A DNA stretch of 64,000 nt from the NCBI RefSeq assembly GCF_900110415.1, contig NZ_FODR01000012.1, positions 62,001 to 126,000 of the forward strand. Direction: 5' to 3'. Positions 1 through 8,795 of this stretch are shown one piece after another; positions within the stretch are counted from its first letter, which is position 1, and each line of letters begins with the position of its first letter. The notes under the pieces are model-generated. The model did not search any database. It was given only the letters and a program-made list of their open reading frames with translations, and was not told where the DNA came from. Made by a program: the position numbers and the translations under genes. The stretch is from Mucilaginibacter sp. OK283. GTDB lineage: Bacteria; Bacteroidota; Bacteroidia; Sphingobacteriales; Sphingobacteriaceae.

Positions 1-486
1 AAGTTTGACCACGTGCTGTTCAGTTTTCACGGCCTTCCTCAAAGGCAATTGATTAAAGCCGACCATACCCACAAACACTGTCTAAAAGTTGATAAATGCT
101 GCGAAACAATTACCGATGCCAATAAATTTTGCTATTCGGCCCAATCGTACCATACGGCAAAACTGATTGCCGAAAAACTGAATATTCCCACAGAAAAATA
201 TACCGTCTGCTTTCAATCGCGCCTGGGTAACGACCCATGGGTACAACCATACACCAGCGAAATTGTAGCCAACCTGGCCAAAGCCGGCAAAAAAAGCCTG
301 CTGGTGTTTTGCCCAGCCTTTGTGGCCGATTGCCTGGAAACCGTTTATGAAGTAACCACGGAGTATGGCGACGAGTTTAAAGCCCTTGGCGGCGAACGCG
401 TACAGCTGGTAGAAAGCCTGAACGATTCGCCCACCTGGATTTCGGCGCTGGAAAAGATGGTTAGGGATAACCATATATCGGCGTAG
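1..486 (+). CDS. hemH: Ferrochelatase, C-terminal part (cut by window start)
   Basis: Inserts iron into the porphyrin ring at the last step of heme synthesis. The reading frame is open from base 1, so the true start lies outside the window; 161 codons remain. The opening residues read HVLFSFHGLPQR; SFHGLP carries the conserved active-site histidine of ferrochelatases. A cysteine-containing stretch (HCLKVDKCCE, then FCY) follows, as in other Bacteroidota ferrochelatases, and then the typical FQSRLGNDPWVQPYT and VFCPAFVADCLET segments. Length and motif spacing fit the C-terminal half of a protein of about 340 residues. The next gene is convergent. I am sure of the family; nothing can be said about the missing N-terminal half. 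Confidence 0.92.
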   Translation, partial: KFDHVLFSFHGLPQRQLIKADHTHKHCLKVDKCCETITDANKFCYSAQSYHTAKLIAEKLNIPTEKYTVCFQSRLGNDPWVQPYTSEIVANLAKAGKKSLLVFCPAFVADCLETVYEVTTEYGDEFKALGGERVQLVESLNDSPTWISALEKMVRDNHISA

Positions 487-596
487 CTACTTAAGTAACA
501 GTTTCTGCAGTACAGCACTTTTTCCGCCGGTTTATAGCTTTTTTAGACTATTGACCCAGGGCTAACGGCACTTAAGGCGGCAGCATACAGGTAAAC

Positions 597-2375
597 TTAT
601 AACGGCTTACCTGTAACTGGTACATATACCGATACCAGCGTGCCTCTCCTTGCCTGTGAATCAAGCTCGACTTTACCCTTCAAAAAATTAATTCGCGACC
701 GCAGGTTGTTCAGCCCCATCCCACCCTGAGTTTCGGGATTGGCAGTATCAAAGCCCAGGCCGTTATCTTCAATAGTAAGGCTGATATTTGCCTCATCCCT
801 TATCAACGAAATATCAAGCCGGCTTGCATTGGCGTGCTTCATTACATTGTTCACGCTTTCCTGTAAAACCCGGTACAAAATAATTTCGATGGTATCATCA
901 AACGGGGCATCAAAGCCTTTGCTGTAAAAATTTATGGCTATGGTATTGTTTTCAATATTCTCAATAAACTGTTTAACAACCTGTGCAAGGCCTGTTTTAT
1001 GAAGCGCCCAGGGCATCATATTGTGCGATATTGTTCGTACTTCCCTAAAGCCATAATCAACCAGGTTTATCGCCTTTTCAAATCGCTTTCGTTGGTCTTC
1101 GCTTACAAAAGGCAGCTCGCCGCCAATAACCGTTAAGTTAATTTTTGCTGCCGACATGGTTTGGCTTACGCTATCGTGCAAATCCTGCGCAATTCGCCTG
1201 CGCTCGCTTTCTTCAGTTTCAATAATAGCCTGCATAGCCGCGTTGCGTTGCTTTAGCTGCGCTTGCTTATAAAAAATAAAAACTATCAAAAGTATCAGCA
1301 ATACAAAAACAATGATGCCTACCATCCAGTAATTGCGTTTGGTTATTTCAAACTGCTGTTTCAGCAGCTGGTCTTCCCGCTGTGTTATTTCGTACCTGGT
1401 TTGTAGTTCATCAATGGTTTTTGAGTTTTTTGTAGTACTTAATGTGGCATGCTTTTTTAAATAAAAAAGCGATTGTTTGTAATTGCCCATTTGCCCATAC
1501 AAATCGGCTATCTCGTTAACAGCACTGTTTTGCATGTCGGTATAATTTATCTGTGTTGCGTATTGCAAACAATTTTGCAAAGCATCCAGCGCCTGAGGAT
1601 ACATCTTTTTGCTTTTATATAACTGGCCCAGGTTAAAATAATTAATGGTAAGCGCAAGGGTATCACTTAATGCTTTTTTAGTTTCTATCGTTTTTAAAAT
1701 ATCGGGCACCTGGATGTTTTTTTGTTTCATGCTCCCCAAAACATCGCCCATAAAACTATGGCTGTAAGCTTCAGAGGTATTTGCCTTCGCTTTTTTTACA
1801 AAATCAATCGAATCGCCGATGTCAAAAGATTGCTTGTAATAATTTAGCGCCTCCTGGTAATTTTGCCTGGCTTCATACAGCCGGCCAAGGCCGCTTAAGG
1901 CAAACATCAGCGTTTGGCGAGTGCCTGTTTTGGGTGCCAGGTCTATCGCCGCGTTGTAAAGACTAATGGCCTTATCGTAATTTTTTTGCCTGGCATACAC
2001 CTCTGCCAACCGCATATAGTCATCGGCCAAAACATGCTGCTGGTTTATGGCCGCCAACACATTCGCCGCCTTATCGCAATAATGGGCTGTAGAATCATAA
2101 TTGCCTTTAAAAAAATAAATTGCAGCTATGCTTCTTAGCATTAAACCGGTTACTTTTTTATCATGAAGCCTCATAGCAAGATTTAGCCCTATCCGGGCAA
2201 CAGGCAAAATTTCTTCTGTATTTTTTGCGGTCAGATAAGCCACAGTTTTTTCGGCGCCGGTTAAGCGCATAGTGGCTGGTAAATTACCAACCACTATTTT
2301 TCTTAAACTATCAATATTCTGACCGGAACACGGAAGGATAATTGAAAGAAACAAAAGCAAAAACAAGTATTTCAT
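597..2375 (-). CDS. TPR-containing sensor histidine kinase (HisKA_3 / NarL-type)
   Basis: Predicted membrane-bound histidine kinase of 592 residues. Residues 1-18 look like a signal peptide. About 80-330 form tetratricopeptide repeats (for example NYDKAISLYNAAIDLAP and NYQEALNYYKQSFDIG), placed on the outer face by the single transmembrane helix at about 350-369. The dimerisation/phosphoacceptor box ESERRRIAQDLHDS has the likely phosphorylated His400, followed by an HATPase_c domain with an N box near NNVMKHANAS and a G box DNGLGFD, ending in GGMGLNNLRSR. These kinases normally work with a LuxR-type DNA-binding response regulator, but none is adjacent, so its partner must be elsewhere. A small membrane protein gene lies 34 bp upstream on the same strand. 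Family assignment is firm; the signal is unknown. Confidence 0.92.
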   Translation of the reverse strand: MKYLFLLLFLSIILPCSGQNIDSLRKIVVGNLPATMRLTGAEKTVAYLTAKNTEEILPVARIGLNLAMRLHDKKVTGLMLRSIAAIYFFKGNYDSTAHYCDKAANVLAAINQQHVLADDYMRLAEVYARQKNYDKAISLYNAAIDLAPKTGTRQTLMFALSGLGRLYEARQNYQEALNYYKQSFDIGDSIDFVKKAKANTSEAYSHSFMGDVLGSMKQKNIQVPDILKTIETKKALSDTLALTINYFNLGQLYKSKKMYPQALDALQNCLQYATQINYTDMQNSAVNEIADLYGQMGNYKQSLFYLKKHATLSTTKNSKTIDELQTRYEITQREDQLLKQQFEITKRNYWMVGIIVFVLLILLIVFIFYKQAQLKQRNAAMQAIIETEESERRRIAQDLHDSVSQTMSAAKINLTVIGGELPFVSEDQRKRFEKAINLVDYGFREVRTISHNMMPWALHKTGLAQVVKQFIENIENNTIAINFYSKGFDAPFDDTIEIILYRVLQESVNNVMKHANASRLDISLIRDEANISLTIEDNGLGFDTANPETQGGMGLNNLRSRINFLKGKVELDSQARRGTLVSVYVPVTGKPL

Positions 2376-2409
2376 ATCCCGGGTGTATGCCCCCAGTTAA
2401 AGATAGTAA

Positions 2410-2628
2410 TTATAAGCCTCGAAAAAAAAACTGCGATTGTATAACAACTACCAGTAATGCCGATAATATGGCCAATACCGAAAACAGTGTTTGCCTTCGC
2501 TTCGCCCCCTCTATATCGGGTATCTTGCCTGTACCGCGCAACCTGTTAAATTTCAGGTTGTATAACCGTGATAACACTACAAATACAACTGGGGTACAAT
2601 AAGCTAAATATTCTAAAATGGTTGTCAT
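2410..2628 (-). CDS. Small two-helix membrane protein, unknown function
   Basis: A 72-residue product if translation starts at the ATG at 2628, which follows AAGGG closely; an in-frame ATG 24 bp further upstream is possible but adds only MFHLKLRD. Two hydrophobic helices are visible (about residues 4-18, TILEYLAYCTPVVFV, and near the C terminus, LFSVLAILSALLVVVIQSQFFF), separated by a basic cytoplasmic-looking loop (RLYNLKFNRLRGTGK). I do not recognise a family. It lies directly upstream of the TPR histidine kinase on the same strand with a 34-bp gap and may be cotranscribed with it. Support is moderate: membrane-protein composition is clear, but the gene is short. Confidence 0.6.
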   Translation of the reverse strand: MTTILEYLAYCTPVVFVVLSRLYNLKFNRLRGTGKIPDIEGAKRRQTLFSVLAILSALLVVVIQSQFFFRGL

Positions 2629-3036
2629 ATCCCTTAATTTTAGGTGAAACAAATTGATTTAGCAACCTATAAATACAGCCTGCAACTGCCGGCGATATTT
2701 ATTAAGTTTTGCATACCACAATTTTATAGAGTTAAAAAAAAGCACACAATACAAAGCAATTGGTATTTTTGGGAGAGTCAATAAAGTGTAGATTTACAAA
2801 TAATTAGTACGATGAAAAGGAAAACAGAAAAGGCGGCTTGGCAGCGTAACCCCGAAAGCGTTTGTTACTGCTGATTTTGAGTGCTAATAAGTTAAAAAAA
2901 GCTAACTTTAATATGGATTGCCTACGCTGGGCGCAAACCAATAAAAGGACCAACAACTTACATTATATATTTCAACAAAACATAATCAATCATTTTATAA
3001 CAAGCTAACAGCTTTTATAAAAAAGATAGTCATTTA
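2629..3036. other. Non-coding, AT-rich divergent intergenic region
   Basis: About 400 bp between the leftward kinase unit and the rightward secreted-protein pair. It is AT-rich and should hold divergent promoters, but I see no convincing TTTG/TAnnTTTG pair. A 20-codon open frame starting at 2812 is too short and isolated to call. A short inverted repeat (GTTAAAAAAAGCTAAC) lies near 2893-2908. Nothing else stands out. Confidence 0.4.
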
Positions 3037-3777
3037 ATGGAAACATACCTGATCAAAAAAACAAGGAAAATCAAAGTCCGCAGCAAAATGCTGATGGCCT
3101 TGGTTTTTACTATTATAACCATTGCCTGCTGCCTAAACCAGGTGATAGCCCAAAGCAGAACCAATCAGTCCGATTGGAACGTACCGCCGCCTGTACCACC
3201 ACCCTTACATCCTGGTACCCAGGTAAAAGGGGGCACCAATGGTAAGCCTCCGTTGGATAAACCCGTTGCGCTTAGCCTGAGCGATATTCCTCCGGTTTCG
3301 TTACCGCCGGCGCCTCCCGTGCAAATGCCGGTTTTGGCCGCTGTTTCAACGGTGTCGCCGGTGGTAAATACGCCCGATCAGCCAACTATATTGGGTATTG
3401 AGGCCAACCTGCCCGAAATTCCTATGCCCGGAGCGCCCGAAACTCCCGGGTTGCCAAAACAATCCCTGCGTGATTTACCGGTAACATCAATTCCCGAGCT
3501 GCCGATACCTGCATCGCCCGAATTGCCCGCTTTGCCTGCCGAGCCGGTTCCATCGGGCCAACCCGCGCCTGCAAACGTATTAATGCCTGCTATGCCTGAG
3601 GTACTTACCCCCGCCATGCCTAACCCGCCGGCAAACGGGGGCGGATTAGAACCTTGGCCCAGCCCGGGGATTCCTGAAAATGCCAATTTCAAGCTGATTA
3701 CCGTGACCGTAAAAGAAGGCAGAACAGGTAGTATAAAAGGCGCAAAAAAAGTTAAATCTAAATCAGTTAAAAAATAA
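3037..3777 (+). CDS. Secreted proline-rich protein, unknown function
   Basis: A 246-residue protein. A basic N terminus (KKTRKIKVRSK) precedes a hydrophobic segment (MLMALVFTIITIACCLNQVIAQ) that fits a signal peptide ending near residue 39; a start at the internal Met (about residue 18) would also give a good signal peptide. The mature part (about 45-220) is low-complexity and very rich in Pro, Ala, Leu and Glu, with loosely repeated PELP, PAMP and APEL/APET units and no globular domain I can name. The last 25 residues are lysine-rich (KGAKKVKSKSVKK). It resembles an extended wall- or membrane-spanning linker rather than an enzyme. The next gene starts 35 bp downstream on the same strand, so the two probably form a unit. 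Confidence 0.7.
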   Translation: METYLIKKTRKIKVRSKMLMALVFTIITIACCLNQVIAQSRTNQSDWNVPPPVPPPLHPGTQVKGGTNGKPPLDKPVALSLSDIPPVSLPPAPPVQMPVLAAVSTVSPVVNTPDQPTILGIEANLPEIPMPGAPETPGLPKQSLRDLPVTSIPELPIPASPELPALPAEPVPSGQPAPANVLMPAMPEVLTPAMPNPPANGGGLEPWPSPGIPENANFKLITVTVKEGRTGSIKGAKKVKSKSVKK

Positions 3778-3812
3778 AACAGGCCGGCTTAGTAATAGGC
3801 CAGATAGCAATC

Positions 3813-4601
3813 ATGGTATATTTAAAACATATATTAATTATAACACTAACATTTATTGGCAGTGTTACCTGTGCGCAGATTAGATTTAAAATAGGCGATG
3901 AATTTCAACGGCAGGTTATCACCAAATCAAATTGTGTTTTACAACGGGGCGGTCAAACGCTACGTGTCGGTTCGATTTCAAACATTGTAAAAACCTACAA
4001 AGTAATAGATGCAACCGAAAAGAACGCCTCCGTTACCATCATAACCGATAAGTTGATTGATACCGTAAATGCGATGGATCAAAACCTGGTATATAATTCG
4101 GCCAGGCCAGGCGATCCAAATTCTATTATCCATGCAGGTTTGCAAAAAATGGTAAATACCCGGCCAATGGTTACGGTAAATCATAAAGGCGAAGTATTGA
4201 ATTTAAAACGCCCTGTATCTGTAGATGATACGCTGTTGTCGTTCACCGGCATCCAGCCCGAGCGGTTATTACCCGGCAGCACCCTGCAGTTTATGGTCGA
4301 CTTCCCTGTAAACCCAGCACTAAAAAAAGGTTACACGTGGACAGACGCCACCAAAGCTGCCGAAACCAGTTATACTATTTACGCTGTAAGCGGGCGTACT
4401 ACCACAATAACCTATAAAACATCTGTTTTAGGCGGCAATTTAAATAGCCGCATTAACGGATCAATATTGATAGACAACCTCACCGGCATTATTTTAAAAC
4501 GCTATTCGCAAAGTGTTTCTACCGGGTACGAAATGGTAAACGGTGTTGTTTATACTGCCACCCGCAGAACGGCCATTACCGAGGTGAGTGTTAAAAAGTA
4601 A
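3813..4601 (+). CDS. Secreted DUF6263-like protein
   Basis: A 262-residue protein with a signal peptide (hydrophobic residues 5-20, cleavage near CAQ). The mature part alternates beta strands: an opening segment with FKIGDEFQRQVITKSN, a middle VTVNHKGEVLNLKRP stretch and a C-terminal half with repeated T-I-T patterns. This layout (query about resistant or residual signal over a calycin-like sheet) matches what I recall of the DUF6263 family of Bacteroidota secreted proteins; I could not verify it. It follows the proline-rich secreted protein with a 35-bp gap and is followed by a strong terminator, so the pair probably forms one transcript. Function unknown. Confidence 0.72.
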   Translation: MVYLKHILIITLTFIGSVTCAQIRFKIGDEFQRQVITKSNCVLQRGGQTLRVGSISNIVKTYKVIDATEKNASVTIITDKLIDTVNAMDQNLVYNSARPGDPNSIIHAGLQKMVNTRPMVTVNHKGEVLNLKRPVSVDDTLLSFTGIQPERLLPGSTLQFMVDFPVNPALKKGYTWTDATKAAETSYTIYAVSGRTTTITYKTSVLGGNLNSRINGSILIDNLTGIILKRYSQSVSTGYEMVNGVVYTATRRTAITEVSVKK

Positions 4602-4693
4602 AAGTATCAATATGTATGTACGCCAAATTTTTAGTGCTTATTCTTTTCAGTTATGTCCTGTCAAGTGTGGCCATTACCTGCCTTGTAAAAAGT

Positions 4694-4727
4694 TCCGGGC
4701 CAACTCTTATTAAAGAATTGGCCCGGA
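4694..4727. terminator. Bidirectional hairpin terminator
   Basis: Perfect 10-bp arms TCCGGGCCAA (4694-4703) and TTGGCCCGGA (4718-4727) with a 14-nt loop, followed by TTTTAA on the plus strand and preceded by TAAAA (a U-run on the minus strand). It sits between the convergent DUF6263-like and GH5 genes and can serve both. Confidence 0.75.
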
Positions 4728-4745
4728 TTTTAAGCTGATACTCTA

Positions 4746-6524
4746 TTATTTCTCCTTATCAAACTTCATCCAATGCAGGTTAAAGCCTCCCATATCCACA
4801 TAAATTCTAACTTTATTAATACCGGCTTTTAATCGGATATTTTTCAGCTCAATAACCTGCCATTTTTTAAAGCCGCCTGTGGCGGGTACATTGATAGCTT
4901 GAGTGGCTCCATTAACATTTAGGGTTATTTTGCCATCATCGGCTGCTGCCGCTACTTTAAGCTTTACGGTGTAGCTGCCGGATGTCGTGGTTTTCAGTGT
5001 GTATTGCAGCCATTCGCCTTTTTCAATATCGGTTACATAATAACTGCTGTAGGCGGCAGAATCTTTAGCGATATCTACCCCATCGTTACGATACATGTGC
5101 CCATTGTTGCCTTTGCCGTATTTACCGGTTGATACGTGATAGTCGGCAGTATCGGTATCGAAATAGGCGTAGCCGTTGCGGCCCAGGTCATAATCTACAG
5201 CGTTGATGATAGTGCCATTGGTAATCTTATTGGCCTTAAACGGTTTGGTTGCTGTGGTGTGGGGCTGCCTGAAAATAGCATCTATCACATCATGGTGAAT
5301 AATGGCGTTTTCCAGTTTGGCATAAGTGGCCATTTCTAAAGTGCCGCTGTAAACATTACTTTCTTTGGGCTTGTTACGGCCGGTGTTCAGATAGTTGGTA
5401 ACATCATCATAATTCGGGTTAGATGGTATCTCTATAGGATTATTATTCCCCATCTTTTTTAACGGCCAAAGCGCCCAGCCGATATTATTTTTCTCTAACA
5501 GGCCAATAGCTTCGGTTAGCCACACGTTGGAGTTTTCGCCGGTTTCGCCAAGCCATACGGGAATGTTGTACTGGTCGCGGGTTTTTACAATATGCTCTAC
5601 TGATTTTTGGTCGTTATAGTTCCAGTATTTGTGAAAGCTAAGCACCATGTTTTTATCCCAGGTCGGCAAAATGCCGTTATAGTTGTTGCCCCAGCCATTA
5701 CCTTCAATAATAATAATGTGCTTTTTATCAACCTGGCGTATCGCCGTTGTAATATCAACCATCAATTTTCTTAGCGGAGCATTGGTTTTTTCCTTCAGGC
5801 CATTTTTATCATTCGCCGGGTCATCAAAGCCAAAGTTGGGTTCGTTAATAATATCATAACCGGCTATGTTAGGTTCGTTTTTATACCTGTCGGCCAGTTT
5901 ATGCCAAAGGGCAATCATTTTTTGCTTGTTGGCCTCGCTATCCCACAACGAGGGGTTATCGGTATTCCTGTCGGATATGTTCAGATCGTTACCCTGGCCG
6001 CCCGGGGTGGCATGCAAATCAAGTATCAGGTACATATGGTTGGCCTTGCACCAGGCCAGCAGGTCGTCGGTCATTTTAAACCCTTTGTCTATCCAGGTAT
6101 TTTTCCCGGCAACGGGTTCTTTTTCTATAGGGAGCGTATACAGGTTATAATGCATGGGCAGCCTAACCGAGTTAAAGCCCCATCGGTGCATCGAATCCAC
6201 GTCAATTTTGCGAGTGTTGTTGGCCAGCCAGGTATCGTAAAACTCTTTGGTTTCTGCCGGCCCCATCAGCTCCTCCAGCCGCTCGCGGATGCGGTACTGG
6301 CGGCTATCTTTGGTTACATGCAACATGTAGCCCTCCTGTAGCATCCAGCCGCCAAGACCCATGCCGCGCAGCAGCACGTTTTTGCCTTTTTCGTCGGTTA
6401 TTTTTTTACCGTCGGCCTTTAAAAAGCCCTGTTGTGCCTGGCTTTGTACCGATATAAAGGAGGCCGCGGCCAATACCAGCAAGCCCTTGCAAGAAAATAT
6501 ATTTTTAACAGATTTTGTTAACAT
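4746..6524 (-). CDS. GH5 family glycoside hydrolase with C-terminal carbohydrate-binding domain
   Basis: Secreted glycanase of 592 residues with a signal peptide (1-30, SVQSQAQ). The (beta/alpha)8 GH5 catalytic domain spans about 33-400: an RGMGLGGWM opening, LILDLHATPGGQG, the acid/base Glu228 in IINEPN, and the nucleophile Glu327 in WLGETGE. From about 455 to the end is a beta-rich module with typical CBM6-like residues (GEWLQYTLKT, GINKVRIYVDMGGFNLHWM). Such GH5 plus CBM6 proteins of Bacteroidota usually act on beta-glucans; the exact subfamily cannot be fixed by eye. It lies downstream of a GH30 gene on the same strand (103-bp gap filled by a heptad repeat), suggesting joint degradation of a beta-1,3/1,6-type glucan. 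No SusC/SusD pair is adjacent. Confidence 0.9.
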   Translation of the reverse strand: MLTKSVKNIFSCKGLLVLAAASFISVQSQAQQGFLKADGKKITDEKGKNVLLRGMGLGGWMLQEGYMLHVTKDSRQYRIRERLEELMGPAETKEFYDTWLANNTRKIDVDSMHRWGFNSVRLPMHYNLYTLPIEKEPVAGKNTWIDKGFKMTDDLLAWCKANHMYLILDLHATPGGQGNDLNISDRNTDNPSLWDSEANKQKMIALWHKLADRYKNEPNIAGYDIINEPNFGFDDPANDKNGLKEKTNAPLRKLMVDITTAIRQVDKKHIIIIEGNGWGNNYNGILPTWDKNMVLSFHKYWNYNDQKSVEHIVKTRDQYNIPVWLGETGENSNVWLTEAIGLLEKNNIGWALWPLKKMGNNNPIEIPSNPNYDDVTNYLNTGRNKPKESNVYSGTLEMATYAKLENAIIHHDVIDAIFRQPHTTATKPFKANKITNGTIINAVDYDLGRNGYAYFDTDTADYHVSTGKYGKGNNGHMYRNDGVDIAKDSAAYSSYYVTDIEKGEWLQYTLKTTTSGSYTVKLKVAAAADDGKITLNVNGATQAINVPATGGFKKWQVIELKNIRLKAGINKVRIYVDMGGFNLHWMKFDKEK

Positions 6525-6554
6525 GTTATTAGCGATTATTATAACGTTTATTTT

Positions 6555-6623
6555 AAGAGAGCCAAGAATCGAGAAAAAAATAACAGCCTTTTGCGCTTAT
6601 CTTAATTCTTGACTCTTGATTCT
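6555..6623. repeat. Heptad inverted-repeat element, family B (copy 1)
   Basis: Left arm 6555-6574 contains AGAGCCA/AGAATCG/AGA words; right arm 6601-6623 reads TTAATTC/TTGACTC/TTGATTC, the inverted form. The arms are tandem 7-base words differing mainly by purine or pyrimidine swaps. The element fills the gap between GH30 and GH5 and ends 4 bp from the GH30 stop codon. A second copy with the same words lies at 24384-24512. Confidence 0.7.
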
Positions 6624-6627
6624 AATT

Positions 6628-8040
6628 CTACCAGGTATAAGTACCAACAGATCCTTTATCCAAATGAGCAGCAAGCGTTTTGCCGGCGTAGCTGATATCA
6701 AAATCCTGTGCAGCTTCGCTTGTGTTGGCCACTATTAAAACCTTTTTGCCATCGGGGGTTTTAAAAGCCACGTTTGGCAATTTATCCAGGTTGTTTGATG
6801 CTATGCGTACCGAACCTGGCCTTACAAATTTTGATGCGTGCGCAATGGTATAATAAGCCACATTTTTTTTTACCTCGTTTTTATTGATGGTAATCGCGCC
6901 CTGGCATGACGGGCATCCTCCCCTATCGGTATAAGGTTTATAATCCTGGTCGGCGGCCAGGTTCCATTCCAGTACGTTGCGGCTCCAGTTGCGGGTTGCG
7001 CCAATAATCAGGTGCTTTAGCGGCCACCTCATATCAATGGTCGATTCGTTTTCGGGCTCAACCACCATCTGCTCGGTAAAGTAAACGTTCTTTTCCGGGT
7101 GGGCGTAGTGAACGGTACTTAGGGCGCTGATATCGCCGCCATATAAGTGAAAACCCGAGCCATCAATATATTTTGCTGCCGCTTTGTCGTTTAATATCGA
7201 AATTGGGTAGTCGGGCCGGTCGCAGTTATGATCGTACAAAATAATTTTTGTTTTGATGCCTGCTGCCTTAAAGGCAGGGCCTAAGTTGTTTTTAATAAAA
7301 GCACCTTCATCAGGGGCAACCAGCAGTAAGCTGGGATTGTTGCCGGGATGTAAAGGCTCGTTTTGTACGGTAATGGCATCTATGTTTATGCCCTGTGCCT
7401 TCATCCCCTGTATATATTTTACCAGGTATTTAGCATAGGTACCCCAATATTCGGGCTTTAACCTGCCGCCGCGGGTATCGTTGTTGGTTTTCATCCATGC
7501 CGGGGGCGACCATGGCGAACCCAATATTTTTATTGAGGGGTTAATGGCCAGTATTTGTTTCATCACCGGTATTACGTCCTGCTTATCGGGGCCAAGGTCA
7601 AAATGTTTTAATGTGGGGTCGGTTTGGCCGGCGGGCATGTCATCGTACGAGAAAACTTTTTCATTTAAATCAGATGCGCCTATGCTCAACCGCAAATAGC
7701 TTACGCCAATGTTGTTGTCATTAAAGGCAAACAAGTTTTTTAACAGCGCGGCGCGGCTATCGGCATTCATGCGGATGATGTGCATGGCGCTGCCGCCGGT
7801 AAGCGCGAAGCCAAAACCATCAATGGGCTGGTAAGTTTGCTTATCATTCACCGTAATGGTAATTTCATTGGGCTTGCCCCCTGTTTTAAACTCCTGCGTT
7901 TCTTTTTGCCTGGCAAACAATGCCGACCTATCGGCTTTAGTAAGCCAAACACTGGCCGCTGTTGTTTTTTGAGCTGATGCTATGGTAGCGGTACACATCA
8001 GCGCTGCCGCCGATAAAAACGAAATGACATGTTTATTCAT
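6628..8040 (-). CDS. GH30 family glycoside hydrolase (beta-1,6-glucanase/glucosylceramidase-like)
   Basis: Secreted hydrolase of 470 residues. I chose the ATG at 8040 because it opens directly into a signal peptide (MNKHVISFLSAAALM..ASAQ); a longer frame from 8142 would place 34 non-signal residues in front. GH30 hallmarks are QPIDGFGFALTGGSA near 71-85, ILGSPWSPPAWMK at 172-184, the acid/base Glu228 in TVQNEP, and the nucleophile Glu323 in YFTEQ. The C-terminal beta-sandwich typical of the clan runs from about 405 to the end. Bacterial members mostly cleave beta-1,6-glucan or glucosides; the neighbouring GH5 enzyme on the same strand supports beta-glucan degradation. Substrate is inferred only. 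Confidence 0.9.
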   Translation of the reverse strand: MNKHVISFLSAAALMCTATIASAQKTTAASVWLTKADRSALFARQKETQEFKTGGKPNEITITVNDKQTYQPIDGFGFALTGGSAMHIIRMNADSRAALLKNLFAFNDNNIGVSYLRLSIGASDLNEKVFSYDDMPAGQTDPTLKHFDLGPDKQDVIPVMKQILAINPSIKILGSPWSPPAWMKTNNDTRGGRLKPEYWGTYAKYLVKYIQGMKAQGINIDAITVQNEPLHPGNNPSLLLVAPDEGAFIKNNLGPAFKAAGIKTKIILYDHNCDRPDYPISILNDKAAAKYIDGSGFHLYGGDISALSTVHYAHPEKNVYFTEQMVVEPENESTIDMRWPLKHLIIGATRNWSRNVLEWNLAADQDYKPYTDRGGCPSCQGAITINKNEVKKNVAYYTIAHASKFVRPGSVRIASNNLDKLPNVAFKTPDGKKVLIVANTSEAAQDFDISYAGKTLAAHLDKGSVGTYTW

Positions 8041-8346
8041 CAAACAAATATTTAACGGGTTATACATAATCCAAAACAGGAAAAAAGGCCGGAAGGCAAT
8101 TGGTTGAGTAAATTTATTATTGTTTTTGGTATATAAAGGCATAAATTATTAAGTAACCAACAATTTACGTGTATTTGGTACACAAAGACTTCAGAGAACA
8201 CGGATACAAAGGTCTGAACTGTTAATCTGACAAGAAACGTGTATTTGAAAGGGCGAGTTAAAGACCCGGAAAAGCACCATTTAATTAGAACCTAAATTTA
8301 TTTGCTTTTATTAAAAATAAGCTATATTTTCACTTGCACTATCCGC
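8041..8346. promoter_or_regulatory. Divergent intergenic region with a possible promoter for the response regulator
   Basis: On the plus strand TTTG at 8301-8304, 18 bp of spacer and TATATTTT at 8323-8330 resemble the Bacteroidota -33/-7 pair, though the last G of TAnnTTTG is missing; it would leave a leader of only about 11 nt before the ATG at 8347. A 12-base direct repeat, AACGTGTATTTG-like, occurs near 8167-8178 and 8237-8248 and could be a regulator site. No gene is seen. Confidence 0.35.
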
Positions 8347-8718
8347 ATGAGAGACCCGAATAAAAAGATCATCATTTTTGATGATGACGAAGACATCCTT
8401 TCTATATGTAGTTATATTTTAGAAGAGCAAGGCTGGGAAGTTTTTACCTTCACTGATTGCAATAATATAACGGAAAAAGTATCTGGTGTTTTACCGGATG
8501 TTATACTTATGGATAACTGGATTCCAGATGCTGGCGGCATTATTGCCACCCAAACGTTAAAGAAATCGGAAGCATTAAAAAACATCCCGGTAATTTACTT
8601 TTCGGCCAATAGCGATATCCAGATCCTGGCCAGCAATGCCGGTGCCCAAACTTATCTTGCCAAACCGTTTGACCTGGAAGAATTGGAAAAGGTAATCAGC
8701 AAGGTGCTGATTAGTTAA
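8347..8718 (+). CDS. Single-domain response regulator (CheY-like receiver)
   Basis: A 123-residue stand-alone receiver domain. The ATG at 8347 is used because it leads straight into the first strand (KKIIIFDDDEDIL); an upstream start at 8302 would add a non-homologous tail. The acidic pocket FDDDED, the phosphoacceptor Asp in VILMDNWIPD, the Ser in IYFSANS and the Lys in TYLAKPFDL are all present, so it should be phosphorylated normally. There is no output domain. No histidine kinase gene is next to it; the orphan TPR kinase 6 kb away is a possible but unproven partner. It probably relays phosphate or acts by protein contact. Confidence 0.85.
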   Translation: MRDPNKKIIIFDDDEDILSICSYILEEQGWEVFTFTDCNNITEKVSGVLPDVILMDNWIPDAGGIIATQTLKKSEALKNIPVIYFSANSDIQILASNAGAQTYLAKPFDLEELEKVISKVLIS

Positions 8719-8749
8719 TAATCATTAAATTTTTATTCTACAGTATATA

Positions 8750-8782
8750 ACAAGGCCCCATCTGCTCAGGATAGGGCCTTGT
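8750..8782. terminator. Bidirectional terminator between response regulator and outer-membrane protein genes
   Basis: Arms ACAAGGCCC (8750-8758) and GGGCCTTGT (8774-8782) pair perfectly around a 15-nt loop. It lies between convergent genes; the U-run is short on both sides, so efficiency is uncertain. Confidence 0.7.
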
Positions 8783-8795
8783 TAGTTTATGCCTT

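Noticed and set aside
2812..2874. Twenty-codon frame in the region before the proline-rich gene
   Set aside because: Too short, no ribosome-binding or promoter support.
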